Source: Monosporascus cannonballus
Taxonomy: Eukaryota > Ascomycota > Sordariomycetes > Xylariales
Length of the DNA: 64,000 nucleotides
Direction: 5' to 3'
Assembly (NCBI GenBank): GCA_004154925.1
Contig: QJNS01000272.1
Location: forward strand, 36,148 to 100,147
Shown: piece by piece, positions 1 to 10,702 of the stretch
How the letters are laid out: every line of letters begins with the position of its first letter
How positions within the stretch are numbered: the stretch's first letter is position 1
The notes under the pieces: generated by a model
The model's input: only the letters and a program-made list of their open reading frames with translations
What the model was told of the DNA's origin: nothing
The model's database searches: none
Program-made: the position numbers and the translations under genes

Positions 1-7
1 CACCCCG

Positions 8-81
<74 letters not shown>
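8..81. repeat. 74-nt poly-C homopolymer
   Basis: An unbroken run of C from 8 to 81 opens the window, preceded by a short C-rich stretch with one G at 7. Nothing else in the window resembles it. It may be a contig-edge or library artefact rather than genomic sequence. It is not a telomere, since no TTAGGG-type units are present. Confidence 0.9.
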
Positions 82-83
<2 letters not shown>

Positions 84-806
84 GGCGAGAGAGGTAATCC
101 CAATTCGGGCAGTCAACCAACGGAGAAGCAAGAAATTGCTGACATTGGGGAACGAGGCTTATATCGTAGACGGTTGCCCTGCTGAAGGTTAGACGACATC
201 AAAGAGTCTAGTTGGAATCAGAGGTCTCGTGGTGAGCCAGATTCCCATCATACGCGGACTCTTCCCCGCTTGGGGTCACAGAGCGGCCATCATCAAAGTG
301 CCTTTGAATGCCGTCCGCGGGTCCTGGGCTTCATGTTTCAAGCCCCCTTGCCTTCTACCATAGCTTGGCTCTGCTAGGCTATGCCGCTCCCAAAGGGGAT
401 GAGCGTAACGGCTTAAAAAGATATCTCAGAGGGAACTATCCACTGCTTCTCTCAACGGCTGAATGATTTTTAAATTGAAGGCAACCCGACCATTCAGTGA
501 TGCGTGAGCCCGGCAAAATAGTCATCCGGCCAGTCATCTATCTCCGTCACATCTCACTCCGATTGCCGTAGTTAACTGCCCATAGGCGACTAGTCGCTTA
601 GGTGAGCCCCAAGTTTCTGAGCATATCAGCCGCACGTTGGATCAAGGGAATAAATGTGATTGTCCATGTCATAGACGCTGGAATTCAGATCTAGAACAGA
701 GTTGTCTCCATGGCGAGCTATCATTCCCTCCATGAGTCTCTCCATTCCGCGAACCGATCATCCGGATGTCAGTTGCCAGCCACTCAGCCCTTCTTTACGA
801 TCGCAT
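82..806. other. No gene seen; 3' flank of ubiquitin-S27a
   Basis: Mixed-composition DNA without a convincing reading frame. The part just below 807 must hold the 3' UTR and polyadenylation signals of the minus-strand ubiquitin-S27a gene. No repeat or RNA gene was recognised. Confidence 0.5.
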
Positions 807-1434
<628 letters not shown>

Positions 1435-1943
1435 CTAGACAATATCGCTATTGCCGTCCTAAGCAATCTATGTGAAGATGTTTGGTGGAGGGGAAAAAAA
1501 AAAAAGGTTTACTAGGAAGGCTCGAAAAGTTGGGGACTTTAGTAGAGGATGTCGTTTCGTGGAATGTGTGAGCGTGTGCGTGTGGCTAATGCTGTGGCTG
1601 TGGCTGTGCAGCTTGGTGGGGCTGGCGGGGGGGCTACAGGGCTCGGGTAGCTGAGCACAAACCACCTCGAGCCGCACATGCTACCTAGGTACCTAGGGTT
1701 TCTGGTGGTGCTTGCCCTCACAATCCGATACCGAAGCCCACTCAATTTCCCTTCCGCTGAAAAGTCGGATATCATTTCTCCCATACCTCGTGAGTGGGGG
1801 ACCCTGCACCCGCTTTGTATTTTGTATTTTTTTTTTTTCCATTACGCCCATATGAACTTTCCTGGAATTCATCACCAGCGCCAATTCAACTTCTCGAAAA
1901 CCCACCTTCTCTAACCAGCAGGAAGTTCAACAACACCGCAGCA
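1435..1943. promoter_or_regulatory. Bidirectional promoter of ubiquitin-S27a and RPS26
   Basis: This interval separates the two divergent start regions (ATG to ATG 592 bp). Each gene has a T12 tract on its own sense strand: 1494-1505 (read as T on the minus strand), 143 nt before the ubiquitin ATG, and 1827-1838, 106 nt before the RPS26 ATG. A 14-bp palindrome CCTAGGTACCTAGG lies at 1684-1697 between them. Poly(dA:dT) tracts are known nucleosome-excluding elements; the role of the palindrome is inferred only from position. Confidence 0.7.
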
Positions 1944-2539
1944 ATGGTCAAGAAGAGAAAGAACAAGTACGATCGATACCTCTTAAGGCCCTAGGAATCT
2001 GGTCTAATGCAGACGTCTCGGTGCTGACTCGTCTTCTTTCTACAGCGGCCGTAACAAGAAGGGCCGTGGCCACGTCAAGCCCATCCGCTGCAGCAACTGC
2101 TCGCGATGCACCCCCAAGGACAAGGCCATCAAGCGCTTCACCATCCGCAACATGGTCGAGTCTGCCGCCATCCGTGATATCTCGGATGCCTCTGTCTTCG
2201 CCGAGTACACGGTTCCCAAGATGTACCTCAAGCTGCAGTACTGCGTCTCTTGCGCTATCCACGGCAAGATCGTCCGGTACGTTCGTCCCTCGGTCCTGAG
2301 GGTACGACTACGCGCTTTGTCCCCGGCTGCGTATGCGCTTGAGATGAGCCTTGGTCGAACCTCTGAGAGAAGCCGATCCTTCCCCTTCATTACCCCGGCC
2401 CGATTCCGGCTTACTGACTGGACTCCCCTGCAGTGTCCGATCTCGCGAGGGCCGCCGCAACCGTGCTCCCCCGCCGCGTGTGCGATACAACAAGGATGGC
2501 AAGAAGGTGACTCCCACCCAGACTGCCAAGGCTGCTTAG
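1944..2539 (+). CDS. 40S ribosomal protein S26
   Basis: Three exons (1944-1966, 2046-2276, 2434-2539) join to 360 nt, a 119-residue protein, the usual eS26 length. Introns are 79 and 157 bp, with GTACGA/CTACAG and GTACGT/CTGCAG ends; both junctions keep frame and restore family sequence across the splice. Recognisable S26 blocks are the basic start MVKKRKNNGR, the CSNCSRC zinc motif, the central [20 protein letters not shown] and the C-terminal basic [11 protein letters not shown] segment. It belongs to the small ribosomal subunit near the mRNA exit channel. The first exon is only 23 nt, as often seen in fungal ribosomal-protein genes. It is the divergent neighbour of ubiquitin-S27a. Confidence 0.97.
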
Positions 2540-4660
2540 ATCCGGCATCTTTCGGTAGTGGTGTCTTGGGGAAAGGGAAGTCTGGGAATACTCCGGTCCA
2601 GTCACGGAGATGGCTTCATTGGCATGAAAAGGGTTCTCGGAATGATATCTCAGTTAATGAAGTCGATAAATTGAGGCACATTTGCCATGTCACGTAAAAT
2701 TTCTGTGTTGGCCCGCCGCCTCCTTGTGTCTCGCCAATCAACTCTATCCGCCACGAAAACTCAATATATTTTCCGTTTCCGGAACGGCAGCCTAACCACT
2801 TTAGCTCGGTCTACAAAACTAGGGACCATGTTAGGGCCCATCTCAGCACCTATCGGGAAGACGATTGGGATCCCTTGCCCAGAGCAAGGATGCGCAAAGA
2901 AGGGGACTGTGCTCCAAGGCCGCATGCATTGCAAATCGCATCCGGGGCAGGCTGACGGTTGTGGCATATTTGGAAGGCGCTAGTACTGTAGGGTATCTGT
3001 AGATGATAGCAATAATGCCTCTGTGATGTGCAAGCCCGCTGGTAGCATGGCCACCTCGGTCCGTGAGGCCGACGGATGATGGGCTGCAGAAGAGGTAGTG
3101 CTCCCTAAGCCTCCCGCCACTGATATGACTGCACTAGGAATTCGGCGTTGCTGGTAACAAAGAGCTCACAATCCCTCCTGACCAGTACCCGCGGCTGCTC
3201 AGAGTTCATGGTACTAGGAATAGAAAGTAGAGTGTACCTCGTTACCAGTATCGCGGCTGCTTGCAGTTCTTGTTGCGAGGAAGAGAGAAACTAGTGTCCC
3301 TCGTTACTGGTAGCAGACTCTGACAGCGCAAATGTTAGTGGTGTTGGGCAGCCATTGAGGGCCTGTTACCAGTAGAATTGACTTCCTCGTGTTTGCCACT
3401 GAGTGATCTGTGAACTGGTTGGGAAGACATAGCGCTGATGAGCTCCATAGCAAGAAGGAACTACGAACGGGGCACCGTCAACGAAACCGCCAGATCGCCT
3501 ATATCCTGATGATGACTGGCGTTTGACCATCAGAAGGTTTCGATGACTTCCATCAGAATCAATTGATACTCACTAAGCTCCGGTCCTAGCCATGATTTGA
3601 CATTTCACACGAAAACGGGCTGCATGTAATCTACTTGGAATCTTTCGGCCAGATCCGGTAATTATAGTCGATGGGAAGCTATGTATGCCCATTAGGTCTG
3701 GGCTATTGCGGATCTCCTGTACTCACCGATTGCGAGCCCAAACCCGCCCTCCAGGCCGGACGGCGGCCACCCACCTTGGGGCCCTCTCTCAGATGCCAAT
3801 CACGAGTGCGTAGCTAGGACCGACGGTGAGGAAAATATCTCAGAGGTCAGGGCACAATTGAGAGCAACAAGGGGCATTGGAGCTGCTCTGCTCATAGCGC
3901 CTTTTGAACATCATACCAATACTGTTTGATTTTGTGCGCCACGTTTCCACCATGATACCCAAGCATCCGTGTACTTGCACCTTTGCACCATGATTCCAAA
4001 AATGCTATGCATGTATAGCCATTCCGTTGACGAGAGACCGGGGGACTTCCCGAGAACCAAGTACAATTTAACCTTCCCAATTCTTAACGTATGATCAGTC
4101 CTTCTGCATAGCCGCGCTAGGCACGGTGCCAAAACGTTGCATTCAAGCTCTGGAATCCCCTTGTGCCGGCATACGCCATCTGCAGTTGGCTGGTGACTCT
4201 ACAAATGATTCGCTGGCGACATTGGGAGAGGTAGAGCGGACAGCGCGACCGTCACACATCTCGGAAAGGCTATGTGAGTTCCTCATGACAGCGAGCATCT
4301 TCCTGGAGCAGGCGATATTCTTTCCCGCCTTCTTTTGTTGGTTTGCTGTAGAATACTGTCAAATGCATCGTCACCACGGTAAATACACGACTCCTTACCT
4401 GGAAGACACTGAGCAAGATGTCAGGGGGGCGAGCAATCCGCTGATTGCACGTATGAGTTAATCGGGCATTTCGCGGATCCGGTTCCTAATGCTATCTATA
4501 CCGCCGGCGTCATATTGCCAATCACGCTGTACCCGATGAGCAAGGCGGATCTTGTAGAGGATGGATATTATTTCTGGACTATTACCCTGTAACCTCTTGA
4601 GCCAGAAGCCCCAAATTGCATCGACGCCACTATCATATGCAAGTCGAATGATAAACGCGA
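2540..4660. other. Long intergenic stretch, no gene recognised
   Basis: About 2.1 kb of normal-composition DNA. Small open frames occur on both strands but none shows recognisable motifs, introns or a family resemblance. The only structure seen is the two-copy direct repeat at 3181-3305. Confidence 0.5.
3181..3305. repeat. Imperfect ~63 bp tandem duplication
   Basis: Unit 1 (3181-3243) and unit 2 (3244-3305) both start accagtaNcGCGGCTGCT-like and end CTCGTT, with a related centre. A further truncated ACTGGTAGCAG start follows. No coding content. Confidence 0.75.
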
Positions 4661-5443
4661 TTGATTTGCGCCATCACCGAGGCGATCCCTCGCCATGTCA
4701 CAGCTGGAACTCGGCAAGGCTTACAGATTGGCAGCATATCACGTACGGTGCCGTATTCCCCAATGGGATGTGGACGTAATGGGATGAGGGTTAGACAAAA
4801 ATGCGGTTCAATTGACATTCCTCCCGGGCTTAATATGGCCGACGTCGATCTTAGTGTAGTCGTCGAACAGGGCTACGGTTACAATATGGTAGGCGTAAGG
4901 GATGGCTTTCGTATACGGGCCAACGACGATTCATCCTCCTCTACCACTCCTGGGCTAGACCAGACTCTGGGTCCCTCAAATTCTGCTCCCGAGGCCGGGA
5001 ACACCGCAATATCAACCACCACAACGCCAGCACCATCCGGACTCTCATTCGGGGTCACGGAATTCGAGTTTTCGACAGGTGCCAAGGCTCGGATCTTCGT
5101 GGGGGTCGGCGCTGCGGCTGTTTTTATCGCCCTCCGCATATTCTACTCTGGAGGCGTCCGTACAAACCTGCTGGATCTAGAGAAATGCCGGAGGTGAGAC
5201 CTTACGAGAAGGCTGAATTTGGACGGGAATCCGGCGCGGAAGGCGCCGGTTGAGCTCGATGGCAACGCCGAGGAATCCAAGAGGCATGAAGCAGATGGGA
5301 CAGAAATTCAACCGCCACAGCAGGAGCCGGTAGAACTTGTAGCTGAGAGGACGTCGGGGCGTCCGTTCAGTCTCCCACGAGAGCTTACATCATGTATCAG
5401 TTCAGCCGATATCTGCTATTACGGTTGTGGAGCTTCTGCCTAG
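4661..5443 (+). pseudogene. Single-pass membrane protein gene, frameshifted
   Basis: Frame one (to 5197) shows an N-terminal part I cannot assign, a Ser/Thr/Pro-rich stretch (DDSSSSTTPG...STTTTPAPSG), then FSTGAKARIFVGVGAAAVFIALRIF-type sequence with one hydrophobic segment. Fungal type I surface proteins often have Ser/Thr stalk, STGAKAGIGVGVG-like membrane segment and a cytosolic tail. The expected tail (PYEKAE, then LDG and PVELDG, PVELVAE motifs) is present, but spread over two other frames: a TTT run at 5218-5220 adds one base in the middle of the motif, and the junction to the tail frame near 5190 is also out of phase. The true N-terminus may lie upstream and be degenerate. Either a decayed gene or sequencing indels. 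Confidence 0.5.
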
Positions 5444-6085
5444 GTCGACTTCGTTACAAATTATGGATGATATTTGATTCCCCATCCCGACGCAACCCCA
5501 AATTGTACAATATTGTGCTCCATGGCAAGTGACCACCATCTTCCATGAGAATATACGTGGTATTAATTGTTAACAACTCCGATAATTCGCTGGCCAAGAT
5601 AAATCAATGCCATCCTCGACAAGTACACATTTTGAGGCTCTAATACCAGAGGCACTGGTTGCCCTTGCAGTGAGCGGCAGAAATTTGGAATCTAATCGTC
5701 GCAGAAGAAATTTGAGGCTATATTGACGGATCTGACTCTTAGGAGGGAAGATCGTCCCAAACCACTAAAGCTGATCGAAGCCCCTTTTATAGCACCTGGT
5801 GGAGCTCACCAGGGGTGTCTGATTGGAGCCTTTTAGACCCCCATTTTCCCCATGACACTAAAACGGACTAGAAGAATTCTAGTGCCCTCCACATGGGATG
5901 AGGGGCAGCATAATAAACCACTAGGGATCTTCAAAAACACTGATTCGATGAAGTTAAAGGACCAAACTAAGCTATATTCAGAAATTGTCTCCAACTCGTG
6001 TCGAGCCCTTCACTATCTCACTATATCCCAAGCACGCTAAACTAGACCATACATAGTTCCGTGGTCTTCATCGTCCTCACCCAAT
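5444..6085. other. Intergenic, no gene seen
   Basis: No convincing frame. One small hairpin is visible at about 5795-5813 (CCTGGTG stem, GAGCT loop, CACCAGG). The end lies in the 3' flank of the minus-strand pectate lyase. Confidence 0.5.
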
Positions 6086-6820
6086 TTAGCAGGTAGGCAA
6101 CTTCGAGAGCTTCCCCTGAGCGCCAAGGCAGTTCGCTGTCGTGCTGACCTTGGGACTACTACCTTCGCCCTTCTTGACACCCTTGAACTCCTGGCAGACC
6201 TTCTTGGAGACGCCGCAGGAGCCGCTGACTGTGGCGGTGTCGCCGAAGTTGGAGTTGATGCCGACGAGGTCGGAGGTCATGCCCCGGACCTTGACGTTCT
6301 GAACGACGACGTGGCGCGGGCCGCCGTTATTGGTGCAGTCGCCGCAGCTGCGGTACAACTTCCCCGCGTTGACGACTGTGAAGTCGCGGATGGTCACGGT
6401 GCCGCGGCCGTTGTGTTGCACGACCTTGTCCTTCGCCTCCTGGGCGCCGCCGCCGCTGATCAGCACGTCGCCATTGCCGAGCGCTGAGATGGCGTCCTCG
6501 CACACGTCGCGGAACCAGACGTTGGTCAGCGTGCAGGACCCCCGGCAGTGCACGCCCTCGAGCGCGTTCTTGCCGATGATCACGTTCGAGATGCTCGCGC
6601 CGTTCTCCAAAACAAAAACCGCCGAGTCGGTGCCCGTATCCGCGTCCGTGTTGCACGCACGGCCCCGGTCGAACTCCTGGTTGTTGAAGTTCCGCGACCC
6701 GCTGATGACCGACGGCTTCGCCAGCGAGATAATGTTGCCCGACCGCGTGGGGATGTTGAGCGTCTGGCCCGAGGCTATGGCCAGGATGGAGGAGGTGACT
6801 ACAGTGGCAATGAACTTCAT
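6086..6820 (-). CDS. Secreted pectate lyase, family PL3
   Basis: A single-exon 244-residue frame. I chose the ATG at 6820 because it starts directly with a signal peptide (MKFIATVVTSSILAIASGQ); an in-frame ATG ten codons upstream would prepend a non-signal stretch. PL3 hallmarks are VWFRDVCEDA at residues 101-110 (acidic calcium-binding region), VVQHNGRGTV near 133-142 and GKLYRSCGDC at 153-162, with several paired cysteines in the mature protein. Length fits fungal PL3 enzymes (about 230-260). The family cleaves de-esterified homogalacturonan by beta-elimination outside the cell, consistent with a plant-associated fungus. Position 139 is Arg in the HNG-x-GT motif, where Gly or Ala is common. 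There are no introns, and a TATA-like box lies about 135 bp upstream. Confidence 0.92.
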   Translation of the reverse strand: MKFIATVVTSSILAIASGQTLNIPTRSGNIISLAKPSVISGSRNFNNQEFDRGRACNTDADTGTDSAVFVLENGASISNVIIGKNALEGVHCRGSCTLTNVWFRDVCEDAISALGNGDVLISGGGAQEAKDKVVQHNGRGTVTIRDFTVVNAGKLYRSCGDCTNNGGPRHVVVQNVKVRGMTSDLVGINSNFGDTATVSGSCGVSKKVCQEFKGVKKGEGSSPKVSTTANCLGAQGKLSKLPTC

Positions 6821-6955
6821 TGTGGGAGGTAGGAGATCAAGGAAGTGCAATATTGGAATGGCGAAGTGCTCGTGCTGATTGGACTATGATTGATGGTGTA
6901 GATGTTGGTGACTACGGGATCCTTTCAGACGTTGATCATCACCCGCTGATCATAC

Positions 6956-6963
6956 TTTATATA
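6956..6963 (-). promoter_or_regulatory. TATA-like box of the pectate lyase gene
   Basis: The minus strand reads TATATAAA about 135 bp before the chosen ATG. Flanking TGATCA repeats lie just downstream (6934-6951). Assigned from sequence and spacing only. Confidence 0.5.
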
Positions 6964-7017
6964 TCTACGAGTCCAACGTCTCCTACGACTATTGACCGCG
7001 ATCGTTCATCGCTCTGA

Positions 7018-7266
7018 TTGATGGATTATTTTCTTGCCCACCGGTGTGCTTTGACCGGAGTCACTCACCTGGGTGTTCTTCATACACCGCCTCCCCTTGG
7101 CTATGAGGCTGTAACAACGGAAGCAATGTTAGTCCTCGTCAAGGTAAGGTCGTCGCGTGAGGTTCGGCGACCTATCCCCCCTGAATTCCCTGGTCGGGAT
7201 GTGATTGGTGGAGGTGGGGAAGTCGTGAGTATGGGGTTAATCTTAGCTCCATTGGCATATAGTTAA
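7018..7266 (+). pseudogene. Possible zinc-type dehydrogenase/quinone reductase relic
   Basis: An 82-codon frame contains MLVLVKVRSS followed by RRPIPPEFPGRDVIG. This resembles the N-terminal GroES-like part of medium-chain dehydrogenases/reductases, where a V-L-V-K-V strand is followed by P-x-x-P-G-x-D-x-x-G. The usual spacer between the two motifs is shortened and nothing of the Rossmann domain follows, so this can only be a fragment. The similarity is short and could be chance. Confidence 0.3.
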
Positions 7267-8041
7267 AATTCACGTCCGGTTTCGAGGTGCAATCTTTTTG
7301 AGGCATTGCTCCTTAGGCTGCTCCACCAAATATCCGTGGCGGAACTATCTACTCAAAAGATATACTGCTTCTTGAAGGTCAGGAGACTAGAACCCCGTTC
7401 CCATCTGATATTCGCTCCAGTTAAACATACCCCTCCGCTTCATTATATGCGCATCTTCGGCTATGTCAACGTATACCAGGTTCGAGATGTCTTTCGATCC
7501 TAAGTGTGACTATCGTAATACATATGGCGGCTTGTCCATCATGCCTTCTCTACGTTATTGCATGAATAGAAGGGGGACTGCAGGCAGCTTCTGATATAGC
7601 TACTCGGCTTACGTGATGTTATTTTAGATGGATCATGTAAGGACACTCACTGACTTGGTGACGAAGTGCATAGGAAAATATTTTTGATTCTCGAGACACC
7701 GCAACCTGTCAACACAGTGCCGGGTTGCGGCTAACTTTTGTTGTGACCGGAGAGCTATAGTCCGTAGCACAAATCATGGTTAGAACTCCCACCAATGAGC
7801 GACTTCAATTGAACTAAAATGGTATATTAATAAATGCCCTTGGTATCGTATACGCTTAGACTAGCTCGCAGGCTAGAACGTCTAGTGTAGTCTAGTCTTA
7901 AATTGCCAAGCATAGTAAGCGTTCTAACGCTGAAAGATGTTGTCCGACGTGGAATTACATGATGATAGCTTTATGATATGGTACGACATTGAACACCTAT
8001 CTGGCCAAGGCAAGCCGCCTTGCTATTCATGTTAGGCGTCT
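7267..8041. other. Intergenic, no gene seen
   Basis: No supported coding region or RNA gene. A palindrome-rich stretch with CTAG-containing words lies near 7859-7905. Confidence 0.45.
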
Positions 8042-8258
8042 TGTTAAACCTAGCAACGCCATGGCTTAGTTAGCTAACCGGCTAGTGGAAATTGCTTCGG
8101 CCACTCCGGTATTCTTTTCTCTTGGCTACCACTGTTTTTATCTGTATTTAAGGAGGGTTCACCACCTTCACCTTCTATAGAGGACCTTCTAGGGGTCATG
8201 CAACCTTTAATACACTTCTTCAGTTATATGCTTCAGTTTGTGATGGCAGGGTCTCATA
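8042..8258 (+). repeat. LTR-like repeat, TGTTAA...TCTCATA family
   Basis: This ~217 bp segment aligns closely with 22261-22476: both begin TGTT(A/G)A.CCTAGCAACGCC, contain CTTGGCTACCACTGTTTTTAT and TATTTAA, and end with a CTTCAG/TATGCTTCAG...GTGAT/GGGTCTCATA block. The terminal block is shared with 10474-10702 and 12592-13181. No target-site duplication is visible here, so it is probably an old or truncated copy. Confidence 0.65.
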
Positions 8259-10473
8259 GCTTCGCAGTTCCATATGCATTCAGAGACAGCACAATGTTGT
8301 TATACTTAATTTTACCGGTTATACTCATACATCTTTGGCCCTTAACATCATTATTTATATTCCTATTATCTTGTTGTGTTCTGTGCATCATCTGCATATC
8401 AATGCCGCTATCAGACTCCTTTCGTTCTACCTTCCCCCTCCCCCCTTGTTTTCTTTTCTTTTTTTCTCTTTTCAGGTGTTCCGCTTCATCTCCCCTTTCC
8501 ATTCTGAGCTATTCTCTGTTCTTTTTCATTCCTCGTGAATCTCCCCGGCGAACGTGACTAGCGCTAATAAGAAAATTTTCATTGCTGCTCGCGGGCACCT
8601 CAACCGCTATGAAGTATGTTGTCAAGCATATAGGTTGGGTAGGGACTGCATGATTTTGTATCTCTCTGCTGACTTAGACATCTATTCTTGGCACTTTGTC
8701 CCACCATCCTATTCAATGCTTTCTTCTGTTTGTCAAGCGGTAAACCAGTAAAGATTACTTCGTGACCGGGTTTCCCAGTCCTTTATTCCCTTCTGTTCGG
8801 AGCGCTGACGTGCCAGGCTCAGGTAGCGTCCAGGAGATATTCAGAACTGTTGCAGAACATCCTCGTGAACGAGACCTCTAGTTGCGACCGGAGTGCCATA
8901 GACTGTCCCTAAGACTCGAGTAGGCGGTCTGGGTAGAAAAAAATTATGTTCTCTCACGTTTTTGGACATAAAAGTCAGGGGCTATTCTGGCCACAAGAAG
9001 TGGGAACTTTCATGGAATGCGCCTTACAGTAACGGGTTACTAGTACTGGATAAGTGAGCGGTAATAAACATTCCCAAGGGTGCATAATCGCAGGCAGTTG
9101 AATTCTTGGAGAAGGGTAAGAATAGGGATTGGGTGATCCTCATCACTCGTATATATACTTGTATAATTCCTAGGCCTCCTAGGTTGACCACCTAGTATGG
9201 AATCTCGTAGGGTCAACCTATATTTAGCACGCACTCGTCTATCTGCAGATAAACGCGATGATGAGCTGCGAAAATATTCGGTATCAAAATATCGAGCTCA
9301 TGCACCTGTAATATAAAGCGTTGGTATTTTTGGCGCACATGGTGTGACAATAGTAGTCACATGAGGGCGGTAACAGGTACTTGACGTCCTAGTATAGGTA
9401 TCCGTCGTACCTTCCCTACCTACCTACACTTAGGTAGGTATGGAGAGCTCTGAGTTCCATTCAAAGCAAAGGCTTGCAAGGAAGGAACACAGGGGACGGT
9501 ATATGTTTCCTTCCATTTTAATGGCCATGTGACTAAAAATGCCGAGATAGTTTTCTCTCAATTTTGGTCCTTACCTCTTGCTCTTCCTTCGTTCCACTTT
9601 GTCAGCCTTTCCCCGTTCACCTCTTTCTACACCTTCGGATATCTGAATTACCTATCCCACACATTCTCACGTCCACACATAATCGTCTCTCTGCGTCTAA
9701 ATTGTGCGGACTCCTTCGAGCCTCGGGATCTCAGCTGTGCTTTCAGGTTGCCTGACATATGTGCATAGGCCCGGTCCACCAAATTATTCCGAAGCGCCAG
9801 TAAGTGATATACCAGATTCCAGTCCTTTACTCTAGCAAAAAGAGTATGACTGGGATTATTGGCACGTCTCCTGAGTCTTAGATTAGCGTCACGCTACCGA
9901 CAACATGGAGGAGGTAGCGCTTACAGCCTCGAACCAACATACCGAAGCTTACGGCTGCGGAGCTTTCTATGCTGCCCCACCAATGCCTTGTGCAGAGGAT
10001 CCTGATGCCCCAAGGTCAAGAGGAATCGCTGAAGGCACAACTGGCCAGCCTCTCCAACCAGCTAGCGGATGCTAAAGTCTGTCAGCACTCTAGCTCATGC
10101 CACCGCTCAGGCTTTTCCCGCTCAAGCCTCCACCTGGACTGATGACAAGATTTGCAAGTCAGCGTATGCCTTACGTAACGCAATGAGACGCGGCATCCAA
10201 GGACAACTAAAGTGGACGCCTTCTTGTGAACTTGGCAAGGAGCGCTGGTCATATAGTGCTGGTGTCCCGAATGTTGCCGTTTTCTACTACATGTTTCGTC
10301 TGGAGCACGGCGGCAAGGCCTAGGAGCGGAAGAAACCGCCAGTTGCAGGTTTCGAGAATCTTGCTGGCGGCATCGGAAAGACCATACTTACGTTACAATG
10401 TTCTGCGTATCACTGACGGGAAAGTGACACTGAAGTGGGACGAGGCATGCAACATATTCATGGCCAGTGGAGC
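8259..10473. other. Long intergenic stretch, no supported gene
   Basis: Contains a pyrimidine-rich tract (about 8425-8535) and many short frames without family resemblance. Around 9905-10323 a frame with a short heptad-like region and a WTPSCELGKERWSYS stretch might be a decayed gene, but it breaks too often to call. Confidence 0.45.
9417..9440. repeat. Perfect 10-bp inverted repeat of TACCTA units
   Basis: TACCTACCTA at 9417-9426 and TAGGTAGGTA at 9431-9440 flank CACT, a perfect hairpin built of TACCTA units like those in the ribosomal promoter palindrome at 1684-1697. Function unknown. Confidence 0.7.
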
Positions 10474-10702
10474 TGTCGGACCTAGCTGAAGGCCCATATT
10501 AATGGGACCATCAGATGCACCACTTATCGGACCACCTACGGTCCCTTTCGACAGTTATCCCTCATAGCTACAGTTGATTTTCCATGTATTTAAGGAGGCT
10601 TCGCCGTCCTCTCTTTCCAGCTAGGACCTCTGGGAGGGTAGAGCCTGATAATAAAGCTTCTTCAGTTGTAAATGCTTCAGTGTGTGATGTCAGGGTCTCA
10701 TA
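10474..10702 (+). mobile_element. Solo LTR-like element (TGTCGG...TCTCATA)
   Basis: A 229 bp unit starts TGTCGGACCTAG and ends GGGTCTCATA, nearly identical to the outer parts of 12592-13181. It is flanked by GGAGC (10469-10473) and GGAAC (10703-10707), a 5-bp target duplication with one G-to-A difference. The TATTTAAGGAGG promoter-like word and AATAAAGC polyadenylation-like word are as expected of an LTR, though the end is TA rather than the usual CA. Confidence 0.7.

Noticed and set aside
8..81. Poly-C as a telomere or CRISPR-like structure
   Set aside because: No repeat unit beyond a homopolymer; no telomeric hexamers, and CRISPR arrays are not expected in a fungal nuclear genome.
2687..2983. 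98-codon frame downstream of RPS26
   Set aside because: No motif, no codon signal and no relatives recognised.
8198..8557. 119-codon hydrophobic frame
   Set aside because: Generated by a pyrimidine-rich tract that encodes runs of Phe, Ser, Leu and Pro.
9905..10323. Possible decayed gene with heptads and WTPSCELGKERWSYS
   Set aside because: Frame breaks repeatedly, no splice solution found and no family recognised.
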